Part shown: in pieces, positions 46,701 to 57,617 of the stretch
How positions within the stretch are numbered: the stretch's first letter is position 1
Layout of the letters: the number at the start of each line of letters is the position of its first letter
Origin: Corylus avellana
Lineage: Eukaryota > Streptophyta > Magnoliopsida > Fagales > Betulaceae
Length of the DNA: 64,000 nt
Assembly: GCF_901000735.1 (NCBI RefSeq)
Contig: NC_081550.1
Location: forward strand, 3,864,669-3,928,668
Direction: 5' to 3'
Translations under genes and position numbers: made by a program
Notes under the pieces: generated by a model
The model's database searches: none
What the model was told of the DNA's origin: nothing
Seen by the model: only the letters and a program-made list of their open reading frames with translations

Positions 46701-49700
46701 ATATTATGTTAGAGGCTCTTAATCCTGTTTTTTGAGACTAGGGTGAGTCACATACTTGTTCGGGGCTCACCAATCTCTAGTATTAAATATCCCCCCCTTA
46801 TAAAAGAAACGGGGAGTCCGTGGACGATCTTCTGCTTCATTGTGAGGTTGCTTGTGCCATTTGGAATGTTTTCTTCAGTCGATTTGGGTTGTCTTTGGTT
46901 ATGTCTAGAAGAGTAGTTGATTTGTATGCTTGTTGGTGGACTGCTAGCAACACTCTTGAGTGCTATTGTGTGGAAGATGGTGCCTTCGTGCCTTTTGTGG
47001 TGTTTATGGAGGAAAAAGAAGGATAAAAGTTTTAAGGACCATGAGAGGACTTTAGAGGATATTAAGTCTTTATTTTCAACATTGTATCTTTGGACAACTG
47101 CTTTTGTTTTTCCTTTGGTGATTAGTTATTATGATTTTCTTGTTCTTTTTGCCCATACTAGTTAGGTGGCTACTCTTGTATACTTCTTGTGTACCTGATT
47201 GCGTCTTACGCTTTTAATAATATTTCGATTACTTATAAAAAAAATAAATTAAATATCCCCCCATGGTTTCTACCTTCGTCTTTACTCCCTTTTGCTTTGA
47301 TCCTGTTGAAATATTTCAGCTGCCAATATTATGTACAAAAGAACTATCCCTGGAATGTGAGAAGCTAATTGACTTTATTCATTTTCAACATTGTAAAAAT
47401 TTTGGTCAGGGTAGTATTGCATTTGTACCTAACACTTTCTTTCATCCACGTTACTTTTTTTTTTGTTGTCATGTCATGATTGATGTGGTTGTGTTTCTTC
47501 ATGATTCCATTTCTCTACTTTTCCTATTTCTTATAGCCTTTTCAACGAGGGCAAGCATGCAGGTATTGTCCCCAGGAAAAACACTAACTCGGTGATTCAA
47601 TAGTTGTGACACAAGTGACAATTATTTAAATGTGTGATGTGTCACTGGGTTTCACATAGCACTAGTTGGTAAAACATTATTGTTCTGTAGGAGTTTCCTG
47701 GTTTATTCTTTTGCTATTGATCTTTTATCTCTGCTGTGTGTGTATGTGGCTCTGCTGATGTAACATAAATAAAACTTTCTCCTGTGTGTATCTTTTTTTA
47801 TTAATTTGTTAAAGTTTCCCCTGCATACCTTTTCCAGCTGGCAAAGAGCAAGAGGGTCACCGAAAACAATTCTCAGTTATTTGAATTAGATGGGCATGAA
47901 GCTTTAGGTTCATACTTGCGGATTCAACCTTCCTCTGATAATGCTCCAGAACTTTCTAAATGTTTAATTCAGTGGTATCGTGTATCATCAGAAGGTGGCA
48001 AAAAGGAACTTATATCAGGTATATGTGGTAATATATTTGCTGCTTTACATTTTATAGACTTTTGTGCTGTATTTATGAGAATAAATTACCATAGTGATGG
48101 CCCTGTTGTAGTGTTGTGCTATTCTATAAAAGCAATTCAACTTTATGCAGAGATTTATGCTTCTTTGTTGCAGTCTTTTTCCTTATTTCAGCAGAAGTCC
48201 ATGGCTCAATTCTTGACTTGTTATTCAGATTGTAAGATTGGAAGTAGAGAATCCAGGATGTAAGGCATACTCATAAATTATGCATTCTCATCAACTTATC
48301 AAAAAATTATGCATTCTCATCTGTGCTTAAGTTACAGTCATGGAAGGTCTTGGGGGCTAGTACTCCCTAAAAAACATAAATATGTACTCTAGAATATTTA
48401 TGTGGATATTTATGTTTTTAGGGAGTATGAGCCCAAGACCTTCCATGACTGTATTCCAATCTTTAACCAAAATTAGAAACCAAAATTTATTATATAAAGT
48501 TTATTATTAGAAACCAAAATTTATTTTAAAAATGCCATCCTGCACTCCCAAACAGGCCTATTCCCGTGAGCCTAGCTATTGCCTTGTAGAGGCAAAATAA
48601 AGGAATCTTTGTTGACATGGTTTTCTTCATGTGCCCGGTAGACAATGATTGCAATAATGAGGACTTGAATATTTTACAGTGCTGCTAGATGAGGGGAGAG
48701 ACCAAATAGTGTGTGGGGTTGTGAAAATTCACTTGTTGACCTTTAATACAACTGGATGCATGACCATAGTTGAGGACCGAGATGACAGGTTGAAAGACCC
48801 CTAGTTAAGGGTTTGTTATGTATTTTAATGTTGTTCCACACGTGCTAATCTGTAGATGTAGCGGAATTTTTTTCGTACAAATTCTACCAACTATTACGAC
48901 CCATTGACAGTGTTCTGAATGCTTAGATTCCATAGCTTCAATTTCCTTCTTTTATTTTTGTTTATTTTGCAGTGAATGTGTCAATAAGAAATGATATAAT
49001 TAGTTTAGTATATTCAAATCTTCTCGAATAGCTAATCTTGTACCACAGAATGTAAGTGGCAGTTCAGAGTTTGATAAAGCAAATTTTGGGTTTGTAGAAT
49101 AAACTTCTTTAGCAAATCCTCTCATACTTTGCTTGACCATACCCAGTCTTCCCTTGGTCATTGTCTATTCTATATATGCTTCATCTCACTTTGGGCTGAT
49201 TACCCGCATATTCACTATTGCTTAGTAGGTGATGTTGTGCACAAATCCTGGGGAGATGGAGTTCATAAAGTTACTAGGGATAGTCAAGAAAAGGAGTTCT
49301 TTACAGGCAAATTTTATTATTTGTGAATATATTTATTTTGCCGCCACTTTATTTTAGTGACGGTTAGCTTGGTGTGCTGGTAGGTTTTTTTTTTTTTTTT
49401 TTTTAATAATATCTACTTGTTTAATTATTTATTATTGTTTGTGGCTGACCGGTCATATTCTTATATCTACTTGTGTGTATTTGTGGTTGGTTCTCTCTCA
49501 TTTAACATCATAATTTCGTCTTTTTGTACCCCAATTAGCTGTTGGTATTATAACTCAAATTTGTTAATGGTGGAAATCGTGTTGAGTTTATGTTCTAAGG
49601 TATCAAACTGGACACAGAGAGCTGCAAAATTTGGTAGTTTCTTTTGTCTCCATTTTGTCCCTATTTCTGATGCAACTTTCCATATCTCAGGAGCCACAAA

Positions 49701-51988
49701 GTCAGTTTATGCTCCTGAGCCTTTTGACGTTGGGAGAATCTTGCAAGCTGACATTGTTTCAGAAGGACAGCAAATCACATTGACAACCGCTGGTCCCATA
49801 GATCCAGGTCTGGTTTTTATCCTTGCTCTCAATGGTTATTTCTTTGAGTGTTTTTTTCATTGATAAATTACATGCACCTGGTGGATTTTGAACTCACTGC
49901 TTTCTCCAAAGTTGTTTCTTACGAAGGGAGGACTTGCCATTTGAGTGGCATTGTTTATTTGAGTTTGAAATATCAATTTGTGTGGTTTCCTTTTCTCTTA
50001 ATTTATTTCAAAAGTGGTTGATAAAATGTTTTTGTGGTTCTCATACATGCAAATTATTTGTGTGCTTATACTGTTAGAATGAACTGAAAAAGGGCTGATG
50101 TTTTCTTCTTGAGCAGCTGCTGGTTTGGGAAGCTATGTGGAAGCACTTGTGCGGAAACATGATGTTGAATTCAAGGTGTGTTTTCCTACTGTTCTTTTAT
50201 TTATTTATTTTTTGTATGTGACTAAATGTATGCCAGCATTTGACAACATTTCAGTATTTGTTGTAACCTTAAAGTTTTCTTACATTAGGGCTGTGCATCA
50301 TTTTTCTGATAATCTTGATACTTCAGATTATGGGAAATAGCTGTATATTTTTATCACCGGTCGGTAGATATACTCTCTTTTGATGTTTGTTTTTTCACTT
50401 CACAGGTAGTTATCACCCAGATGAATGGTGTAAATTATGCATCAGAATCCATTCATGTGCTTCATGTGGGAAAGATGAGGATAAAACTTTGTAAAGGAAA
50501 GACTACACTTGCTAAAGAATACTATTCCACTTTAATGCAGGTAATTGCAAAGTTATTTTTTTTTCCCTGTTAAAAAAAGGGCCCTAGAGTGGTTTTGCAT
50601 TTACCTCCTACCCTTATTCTTTACATGCTCTTCTGCACCTGCAATAAACAAATTAGTTAGATATTGACAAACTTCTTAAAGATCCAGGCCTACACAACCT
50701 ACCTAACAGAATCCAACATCTAACCTGACTGATCTCTAGCCCAATTTAAGCTCCATTTCCGAATTTGCAGTGAGCCACTTTTGACAATCTTCAAACGAAT
50801 GACCGGCAATATGATTAGTTGATAGAACACTGTCGGAGAATGGAGTGGCGGGCTTGCATTTTTTTGGTTCCCGACCACTAAGTGGAATTTTCTCTTGCCT
50901 TTTTATTCAAAAGTATAATTTCATTTCATTATATAATGGGTCTAATTATCTTAAGTTCTTTACTTTCATATGCTACTCAATTTACTGAAATCTTTCGGTG
51001 ATTGTGATGTGGTTTTGGTTGACCATGATTTATTCTAGCCTTTAAACAAGAAAAAAAAAAAAGAATTGAAAAAAGACAGGCGCAAAATACACGTCAGTAA
51101 TGAGGGATGGATCAGCAGTTATTGAACACAACCCTAAATCAATGAGATCTTCTAACATATTCGAGGGTTCAAAAAAAAAGAATTGAAAAAAGACAGGCAC
51201 AAAATACGCGTCAGTAATGAGGGATGGGTCAGCAGTTATTGAACACAACCCTAAATCAATGAGATCTTCTAACATATTCGAGGGTTCAATGAACCCTCGA
51301 ATATGACAGGCAGCTGAAAAACGCTAGCTTAGCGCACACAATGGTTTCTCTGATAGGGCCTCATTTCTTCATGCTCCGCCCAACCTTCTTATCTAAAACC
51401 TTAATTTGCTTGGATTTTTTTGTGTTTAACAAGCCAAAGTCACTTGTCGTATCAGTTATTTCTGACACTGTTTTCTCATATGCTTTAGCTATGTGGAGTT
51501 AGAGGAGGTGGGAATGCTGCAGCTCAAGCATTGTTTTGGCAAGCAAAGAAAGGACATTCCTTTGTAATAGCCTTTGAATCGGAGAGGGAGAGGAATGCAG
51601 CTATCATGCTGGCCAGGAGGTTTGCTTTTGATTGCAATGTATGTGTTTCTCAAAGTTCTTTCAACATATGGCTTATATTAAAATTTCTAGTTATCACTTA
51701 TAGATAAAGTTTTCCTCTAAGAAATTCCTCAATTTCAGTCTATTAAATTGATATCTGTACAAAATGCGTGTGAAAATCACATGCTATATTAAAATACATG
51801 TGAGAATTAAAAACGCACGGTAATAAACAGATGTCAGTTTAACAAACTCAGTCAGGACAGTTTGGAAGAAAACTTTAATCCCTAGTCTTTTTTTTCTTCC
51901 CCTGTTGCTTTGTGTTACTGATTGCAAACGCTTAAAATCCCAGATCATGCTAGCTGGGCCAGATGACAGAGCTCCTTTGGGAACCTAA
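40768..51988 (+). CDS. SCAB1: SCAB1, stomatal closure-related actin-binding protein
   Basis: Plant-specific protein that binds, bundles and stabilises actin filaments; in Arabidopsis it tunes guard-cell actin during stomatal closure. The ATG is at 40768. Twelve coding exons: 40768-41049, 41538-41666, 42794-42886, 43882-44022, 44365-44433, 45617-45700, 47838-48018, 49691-49807, 50117-50175, 50406-50540, 51489-51638 and 51944-51988. They sum to 1,485 nt, or 494 residues, matching the family. The N-terminus is MTRVTRDFGDTMQKEAVPAV, followed by a long charged coiled coil (about 50-270) with KHVLLKKLRDALESLKGRVA and DDVEEA. The fused Ig-PH region (about 275-494) has ALGSYLRIQP, LIQWYRV, SVYAPEPFDVGRILQAD, HVGKMRIKLCKGKT and FVIAFESERERNAAIMLARR. 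All junctions are GT/AG and in frame. Introns carry LINE copies (43190, 46798), a SINE (46071), a hairpin (48333) and a tandem duplication (51055). Confidence 0.95.
43190..43615 (+). mobile_element. LINE ORF2 3' fragment in SCAB1 intron 3
   Basis: Starts near ggggagtctgtggacc and reads, with frameshifts, HCEVTCAIWNVF, ACWW-like, WKMVSLCLLWCLWREL and CFEDNERILEEIKPLF. It ends with ggcttctcttgtatgctttct, then taatgatatcttgatta and an A-rich tail. It is in the same orientation as the host gene. No convincing target duplication was found. Confidence 0.75.
46071..46230 (-). mobile_element. Au-like SINE in SCAB1 intron 6
   Basis: On the minus strand it reads gagcaacctagtggtcaaag (A-box region) then gcttgattccgc (B-box-like), followed by ggattacctga and ggtaggtgggatcatg as in the SINE at 169-362, and ends in an A-tail. 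The flanks share tataacatttttt and tataacgttttt (about 46054-46066 and 46234-46245), a probable target duplication. Confidence 0.7.
46798..47247 (+). mobile_element. LINE ORF2 3' fragment in SCAB1 intron 6 with 15-bp target duplication
   Basis: Flanked by attaaatatcccccc at 46782-46796 and 47248-47262. The frame reads VDDLLLHCEVACAIWNVFFS, VVDLYACWWTAS and, after a frameshift, WKMVPSCLLWCLWRKKKDK. The tail ends taataatatttcgattacttat followed by A's. It starts at nearly the same LINE position as the copy at 43190. Confidence 0.88.
48333..48453. mobile_element. Near-perfect hairpin (palindromic MITE) in SCAB1 intron 7
   Basis: The left arm starts tacagtcatggaaggtcttg and continues ctccctaaaaaacataaata. 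The right arm is its complement with only a few indels, leaving a loop of about 20 nt. The arms are about 50 bp each and nothing is encoded. It resembles a short palindromic MITE and would fold into a long RNA hairpin when the intron is transcribed. Confidence 0.8.
51055..51300. repeat. 117-bp tandem duplication ending in a palindrome, SCAB1 intron 10
   Basis: Two copies start aaaagaattgaaaaaagaca and end catattcgagggttca. They differ at only a few positions. The second copy runs directly into tgaaccctcgaatatg, the complement of its own end. Confidence 0.9.
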
Positions 51989-53142
51989 AGGACTTCCATG
52001 GATCCCACTTTCTCTAAATGTAATTATTTGAGTTCTCCCACGTATCATGTATAAGTTTGTAATAGTAGAGATGGCATTGTATAATTGATATGGGCTTCCA
52101 CGATTTTTCTTTTTCTTTTTTTTTTTTGAGTTTTTTCCCCCCAACACCAAGGCATTTTTTTTTATTTGCCTTTTTGTCCGAGTGTTAAAAGAGTTTCCCA
52201 CTTGCATTTGAAGGAATTATTGCAGCTCATTGTAAATCTGTAATACATTACTTGAGGCTTTGATTGATTGATATATTTGACGACTGGTGCTGATTGATTG
52301 ATGCTTGCTATTGGAGTTCAATGTGCTACATTTCTCTATGAAGATTGATGCAACAATTTGCATTAGCATCACAATCTATTTATATTACCTGTATGTGGAG
52401 AATACATTCTTCCCTGCCACAATTTGAGAGCATTTTACTAGAATTTGACGGTTACATTTTGTGAAGCGGTTGAAGAAGATAAAGATGAAGGAGGATTACG
52501 CAAGGCGTAGAATTTTGGAGATAGAAAAGATTAGGTAATTAATTTACTGTAGCAGTATGACGTGGAGTGAGGGCTGATGTGTAATCTTAGCTGGTGTCCT
52601 AAAATGATGTGAAGAATCTTAGCTGTCATCTTGGAAGTCAGAAATTAATAATAACACTTGTCGCGTTTTTATTGGGTATGCCATGAAAAAGTAATAGATT
52701 TTGTTAAGTTACTTAACAAAAATTGATTTTAAAGAGTAAACTGTAATTTTGGCCTACCTGAGGACCTATAAATTATTTTTTATATTACATGAAGTGATTT
52801 GTAATTTAGTCTAATTACATGGGTTTATAAATTATTTTTTATACCACATAGAGTGATTTGTAATTTAAGCTAGCCACATAGACTAATTTTGCATTCATCC
52901 CTTTTATTAATGCTTAAATATTTTTAAATTTATCCCTTTTATTAACGCTTAAATATTATTAAATAGTATTTTTGAACTCAATTACTGAATATTATTAGAT
53001 TGAGTGTGCTCTTCACTTGAGAAATTGTACGAGTTTCTTATTAGGTGATTTTTAAAAATACAATTCGATCAAAATTTAATAATAAGATTCGAAAAGTCAT
53101 GTCATTCTTAAAAAAAAAAAGAAAAAAAAAACACTTGTAAAT
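51989..53142. other. Spacer downstream of SCAB1
   Basis: Presumably starts with the SCAB1 3' UTR. A 61-bp tandem pair with the core ataaattattttttata (about 52755-52815 and 52816-52876) lies in it. An A-run at 53110-53130 ends it. No gene seen. Confidence 0.45.
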
Positions 53143-53583
53143 AGGGGTGTTCAAACGGGGCGGTTATAACGACCAACCGCTTATAACCACTAATCGCTTT
53201 AGAAGGCGGTTATAAAAAACCGCTAACCGCCTACCCATATATATATATATATATATATATATAACATCAAAAACGGCGTCATTTTGGTAGTGTATGACTG
53301 TATGCATGTGAAATATAATGTGGTATGTGATGTTTTGGGTCAAATTTTATTCAAAAACATTGCATGCCCCAAAAAATATGTTCTTTTTCATCTTTTTGGG
53401 AACACTTAGGCTAAATAAGCTCAAAAATTAAGCACAATGATGGCCTAAAACACTTAAAAAGCTTAAAAGCCCATATAAAAAAGCGATTATAAAACCACCT
53501 TATTGGTTTGAATAATTACTAATCGCCTGTTATAAAATAACAACTAATCACTAAGCGGGTTATTAAAAATTGATAACCGCTTG
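53143..53583. mobile_element. hAT-like element relic rich in CCGCTTATAACC motifs
   Basis: The left end, taggggtgttcaaacggggc, is typical of plant hAT termini. The motifs gcggttataac, aaccgcttataaccac and ataaccgctt recur in both orientations across the element around a (TA)n run at 53237-53263. The expected complementary right terminus is missing, as if cut off at about 53583. It abuts the promoter region of EFL1. Confidence 0.45.
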
Positions 53584-53751
53584 TGCAGACCAACTCGTAA
53601 AGACTTACATAAAATGGACAAGTTTGGATTTCCTAAACATAAACCCACGAGGTTTATACTTTATCGCACGAAAGACTTTCACTGTGTCGCCGCCAACAAG
53701 GTTTTTGGTGGATCCCAGCTTGGAAGCGTATTTACAGCCAGGGCAGCACAA

Positions 53752-53860
53752 TCAGAGCTTCTGCTTGCTTCCTCCGCCATTGTCAGCCTCCCAAACATTA
53801 ACGTAAGAATCCTCGGTGCCTCCTGTGACTATTTTGCCGCAAGAGCGTGGGAAATTCAAG
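53752..53860 (-). pseudogene. WD40-repeat fragment (C-terminal end)
   Basis: A minus-strand frame reads FPRSCGKIVTGGTEDSYVNVWE followed by ADNGGG and a stop. GGTEDSYVNVWE is the usual last blade of a WD40 protein. It overlaps the region just upstream of EFL1 on the opposite strand. No further WD repeats lie upstream, so it is a captured or leftover fragment. Confidence 0.4.
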
Positions 53861-53932
53861 GTTTACTTGATTTCCCATTCCCTTGGAAATTCATCTCTCT
53901 GTGTGAATTTATTTCTTTATTTGTTTGAAATT

Positions 53933-56900
53933 ATGGTTGATTCTGATTCTGATTCCGATCCCGAGACCCGGAAAATCCGAAACATATGCATACTAGCACA
54001 CGTTGATCACGGCAAGACCACGCTTGCCGACCACTTGATCGCCGCCTCGGGTGGCGGCGTGCTCCACCCGAAGCTGGCGGGGCGCCTTCGTTTCATGGAC
54101 TATTTGGACGAGGAACAAAGGCGTGCCATCACGATGAAGAGCTCCTCCATTGCTCTTCACTACAAGGACCACTCCGTTAACCTCATAGACTCCCCTGGCC
54201 ACATGGACTTCTGTAGTGAAGTCTCCACCGCCGCTAGGTTAAGTGACGGTGCGTTGATATTGGTTGACGCCGTGGAGGGCGTCCATATCCAGACTCATGC
54301 CGTTTTGAGGCAATGCTGGATAGAGAAGCTGTCACCCTGTTTGGTGCTCAATAAGATTGATAGGTTGATTTGTGAGTTGAGGTTGAGTCCAATGGAGGCA
54401 TATACCCGGTTGTTGAGGATTGTTCATGAGGTTAATGGGATTGTGAGCGGGTATAAATCGGAGAAGTATTTGTCCGATGTTGATTCAGTGCTTGCGGGGC
54501 CGGTGGGGGAGATGGGTGATGATGAGAGCTTTGAGTTTGTGGAGGATGATGAAGAGGATACATTTCAGCCCCAAAAGGGGAATGTAGCTTTTGTGTGTGC
54601 ATTGGATGGGTGGGGTTTTGGAATTCATGAATTTGCTGAGTTCTATGCTTCGAAGCTTGGGGCGAGTACTGCTGCACTGCAGAAGGCTTTGTGGGGTCCT
54701 CGGTATTTTAATTCAAAGACAAAGATGATTGTGGGGAAGAAGGGAATTGGTGGAGGCAATAAGGCTCGACCCATGTTTGTTCAGTTTGTTCTTGAGCCGC
54801 TTTGGCAGGTTTACCAAGTGGCTTTGGATGCTGACGGGGATAAAGGGATGCTTGAGAAAGTAATTAAGTCATTTAATTTGTCCATTCCAGCTCGTGAGCT
54901 TCAGAACAAGGACCAGAAAGTTGTGCTTCAAGCTGTTATGAGCCGGTGGCTTCCTCTGTCGGATGCTATATTATCAATGGTGGTTAAGTGTATGCCGGAC
55001 CCTATCGCAGCACAATCATTTCGTGTATCACGTTTGCTGCCGAAGAGAGAGGTCCCAGATAATTTGGTTGATTCTAATTTGCTTGCAGAGGCAGAGCTGG
55101 TTAGAAAATCTGTTGAGGCTTGTGATTCGAGGCTTGAAGCTCCTTGTGTTGCTTTTGTTTCCAAGATGTTTGCTGTGCCAGTCAAAATGCTTCCGCAAAG
55201 GGGTTTACGAGGAGAGGTTATAAACAGTCCAACTGAAGAAACTGGAGAGGGTGAGTCAGATGAGTGTTTCCTTGCATTTGCTAGGATCTTCAGCGGGGTT
55301 CTTTATTCAAGGCAGAGGGTTTTTGTGCTCTCAGCTTTATATGATCCACTAAGAGGGGACTCAATGCAGAAGCATGTGCAGGAGGCTGAGTTGCAATCCT
55401 TGTATCTAATGATGGGCCAAGGCTTAAAACCGGTTGCTTCTGCAAAGGCAGGGAATGTTGTGGCAATTCAAGGCCTTGGTCACCACATATTGAAGAGTGC
55501 AACTCTGTCATCAACAAGGAACTGTTGGCCTTTCTCAAGTATGATATTCCAGGTTGCCCCAACTCTTAGAGTTGCTATTGAGCCATCTGATCCAGCAGAC
55601 ATGGGTGCACTTTTGAGAGGTTTAAAGCTTCTGAATCGGGCAGACCCATTTGTGGAGGTCACTGTTTCTGCAAGGGGTGAACATGTCCTGGCTGCTGCAG
55701 GAGAAGTTCATCTAGAAAGGTGTGTAAAGGATTTAAAGGATAGGTTTGCGAAAGTAAGGTTGGAAGTCTCTTCTCCTCTTGTGTCCTATAAAGAGACCAT
55801 TGAGGGAGAGGTTTCCCATATGCTGGAGAATTTAAAATCAATTAGTGCGGGTTCAGATTATGTTGAGAAGGCAACACCAAATGGAAGGTGCGTAGTCCGG
55901 GTGCAAGTCCTGAAGCTTCCGCCTACTCTAACAAAGGTGCTTGATGAAAGTTCTGATTTACTTGGAGATATTATTGGAGCTAAGTCTGGGCAAACCAGTA
56001 AAAGTTTGGAAACCCGGAGATCAACCATCGTGGAAGATGAGAATCCAATTGTAGCACTTAAGAAACGCATAATGGATGCTGTGGAGAAAGATATTTTGTC
56101 ATTGACTGAGATTGACAAGGAACGGGCTGACAAATGTAGAGTAAAGTGGCTAAAGCTTCTTAAGAGGATTTGGGCTCTTGGGCCTAGGCATATTGGTCCT
56201 AATATCCTCTTTATACCGGATTTCAAAAGAAAGGGCACCGACTCCTCTGTTCCTATACATGGTTCTCCTTTTGTGTCTGAGAAATTGGGCTTTGTGGATG
56301 AGCCTATTGATGGTGACACAGCTGCTGAGACATCTTCCGAAGTAACTCAAGCGTTATCCGTGGAAGCAGAGCGACTTGAGAGTAGTATTGTATCAGGGTT
56401 TCAACTTGCTACAGCATCTGGACCCTTATGTGATGAATCTATGTGGGGTTTGGCATTCATTATTGAGGCTTACATTTCTCCATTTATTGGGCAGGCTGAT
56501 GAGTCTGAAACTTCCCACCAACAACTTGAGCAGTATGGCATCTTCACAGGACAGGTTATTACAACTGTCAAAGATGCTTGTAGGGTGGCTGTGCTTCAGA
56601 AGAAGCCGAGACTTGTTGAGGCCATGTACTTTTGTGAGTTGAACACCGCTCCTGAATATTTGGGTCCCATGTATGCGGTGCTTGGTCGAAGGCGGGCCCG
56701 AGTGAGCAAGGAAGTAATGCAGGAAGGTTCCCCATTGTTCACTGTGCATGCTTATGTGCCACTTTCTGAAAGCTTTGGTTTCGCCGATGAGCTTAGAAGA
56801 TGGACTTCTGGAGCTGCTAGTGTTCTTCTTGTGCTTAGCCATTGGGAAGCACTTCCTCAGGATCCTTTCTTTGTACCCAAAACAGAGGAGGAAATTGAAG

Positions 56901-57040
56901 AGTTCGGAGATGGGTCTAGTGTGCCTCCAAATATAGCCAGGAAGCTCATTGATGCTGTAAGACGACGGAAAGGCCTTCCTGTGGAGGAAAAAGTTGTCCA
57001 GCATGCAACAAAGCAGAGGACTTTGGCTCGTAAAGTGTAG
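53933..57040 (+). CDS. EFL1: Elongation factor-like GTPase 1 (EFL1/Ria1), 60S ribosome maturation
   Basis: EF-2-like GTPase that, with SBDS, releases the anti-association factor eIF6/Tif6 from late cytoplasmic pre-60S subunits. It is a single exon of 1,035 residues starting MVDSDSDSDPETRKIRN. The ATG at 53933 was chosen because the upstream extension begins with a GTG codon and lacks family sequence. GTPase motifs: AHVDHGKT (22-29), AITMKSS (switch I, about 65-71), DSPGH (86-90) and NKID (140-143). An acidic insert (about 195-212, FEFVEDDEEDTF) and a second long insert typical of EFL1 separate it from true EF-2. Domain II starts near the FARIFSG-VLYSRQRVFVLS block. EF-G IV/V regions include AAAGEVHLERCVKDLKDRFA and VLGRRRARVSKEVMQEGS near the C-terminus. 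No stop or frameshift was seen. Long antisense frames across it are shadows. Confidence 0.95.
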   Translation: MVDSDSDSDPETRKIRNICILAHVDHGKTTLADHLIAASGGGVLHPKLAGRLRFMDYLDEEQRRAITMKSSSIALHYKDHSVNLIDSPGHMDFCSEVSTAARLSDGALILVDAVEGVHIQTHAVLRQCWIEKLSPCLVLNKIDRLICELRLSPMEAYTRLLRIVHEVNGIVSGYKSEKYLSDVDSVLAGPVGEMGDDESFEFVEDDEEDTFQPQKGNVAFVCALDGWGFGIHEFAEFYASKLGASTAALQKALWGPRYFNSKTKMIVGKKGIGGGNKARPMFVQFVLEPLWQVYQVALDADGDKGMLEKVIKSFNLSIPARELQNKDQKVVLQAVMSRWLPLSDAILSMVVKCMPDPIAAQSFRVSRLLPKREVPDNLVDSNLLAEAELVRKSVEACDSRLEAPCVAFVSKMFAVPVKMLPQRGLRGEVINSPTEETGEGESDECFLAFARIFSGVLYSRQRVFVLSALYDPLRGDSMQKHVQEAELQSLYLMMGQGLKPVASAKAGNVVAIQGLGHHILKSATLSSTRNCWPFSSMIFQVAPTLRVAIEPSDPADMGALLRGLKLLNRADPFVEVTVSARGEHVLAAAGEVHLERCVKDLKDRFAKVRLEVSSPLVSYKETIEGEVSHMLENLKSISAGSDYVEKATPNGRCVVRVQVLKLPPTLTKVLDESSDLLGDIIGAKSGQTSKSLETRRSTIVEDENPIVALKKRIMDAVEKDILSLTEIDKERADKCRVKWLKLLKRIWALGPRHIGPNILFIPDFKRKGTDSSVPIHGSPFVSEKLGFVDEPIDGDTAAETSSEVTQALSVEAERLESSIVSGFQLATASGPLCDESMWGLAFIIEAYISPFIGQADESETSHQQLEQYGIFTGQVITTVKDACRVAVLQKKPRLVEAMYFCELNTAPEYLGPMYAVLGRRRARVSKEVMQEGSPLFTVHAYVPLSESFGFADELRRWTSGAASVLLVLSHWEALPQDPFFVPKTEEEIEEFGDGSSVPPNIARKLIDAVRRRKGLPVEEKVVQHATKQRTLARKV

Positions 57041-57614
57041 AGGTTGTTGATTTTGTTGTATCATTAGCTCATATGAAAACTGTAAGGCAATACATCTCAT
57101 CATTGAAACAAGTTTAACTCTCTTTTGTCGTTAGCTATTAAGAGATATCTACAGGTCACTATTGATTTCGTGAAAAAAATTCAAACTCAATGATTGAAAG
57201 TACTAGTTTGACCTATTCATTTTCTGTTTTGTCAAATGCAACTCATTTCATGATATATACTCGTTTCCTAGAATGATTGTGTGGAGTCCTGCATGATTTT
57301 TTTTATTTAATTTAATTTTTTTATATTTAGTTTTTCTTATGATGCATGGGACTTTGCTTTAGGAGTAGTTGTTTCCTTGTATTTTTGCTCTACCATGGCT
57401 AACAAAATTGGGGATATAATTTGACCCATCTCATGGGAAAATATGATGCCTGATTGCTGTATGCTAAATTCAATCTGACATTAAATTGTTTGAGGTTACT
57501 TATTTGGTTCTCAAAGCTGGTCTCAACAAACACGACTTACAATTTTGTGTCCTATCAAGAATTTTTTTTTTTTTTTGTTGGAAGTTGTAGGAGACTTGTG
57601 TGAATTTTTATAAC
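57041..57614. other. Downstream region of EFL1
   Basis: Probably the 3' UTR and spacer: T-rich, with T-runs at 57297-57325 and 57564-57577. No gene seen. Confidence 0.45.
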
Positions 57615-57617
57615 TTA

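Noticed and set aside
47263..47595. 110-codon plus-strand frame in SCAB1 intron 6
   Set aside because: Cys/Phe-rich translation of T-rich intron sequence between the LINE copy and exon 7, with no homology recognised.
53816..53932. N-terminal extension of EFL1
   Set aside because: It starts with GTG, has no family similarity and overlaps promoter sequence. The ATG at 53933 begins the conserved protein.
56426..57103. 225-codon minus-strand frame, and a 153-codon one at 55858-56319
   Set aside because: Both are antisense shadows of the well-supported EFL1 coding sequence.
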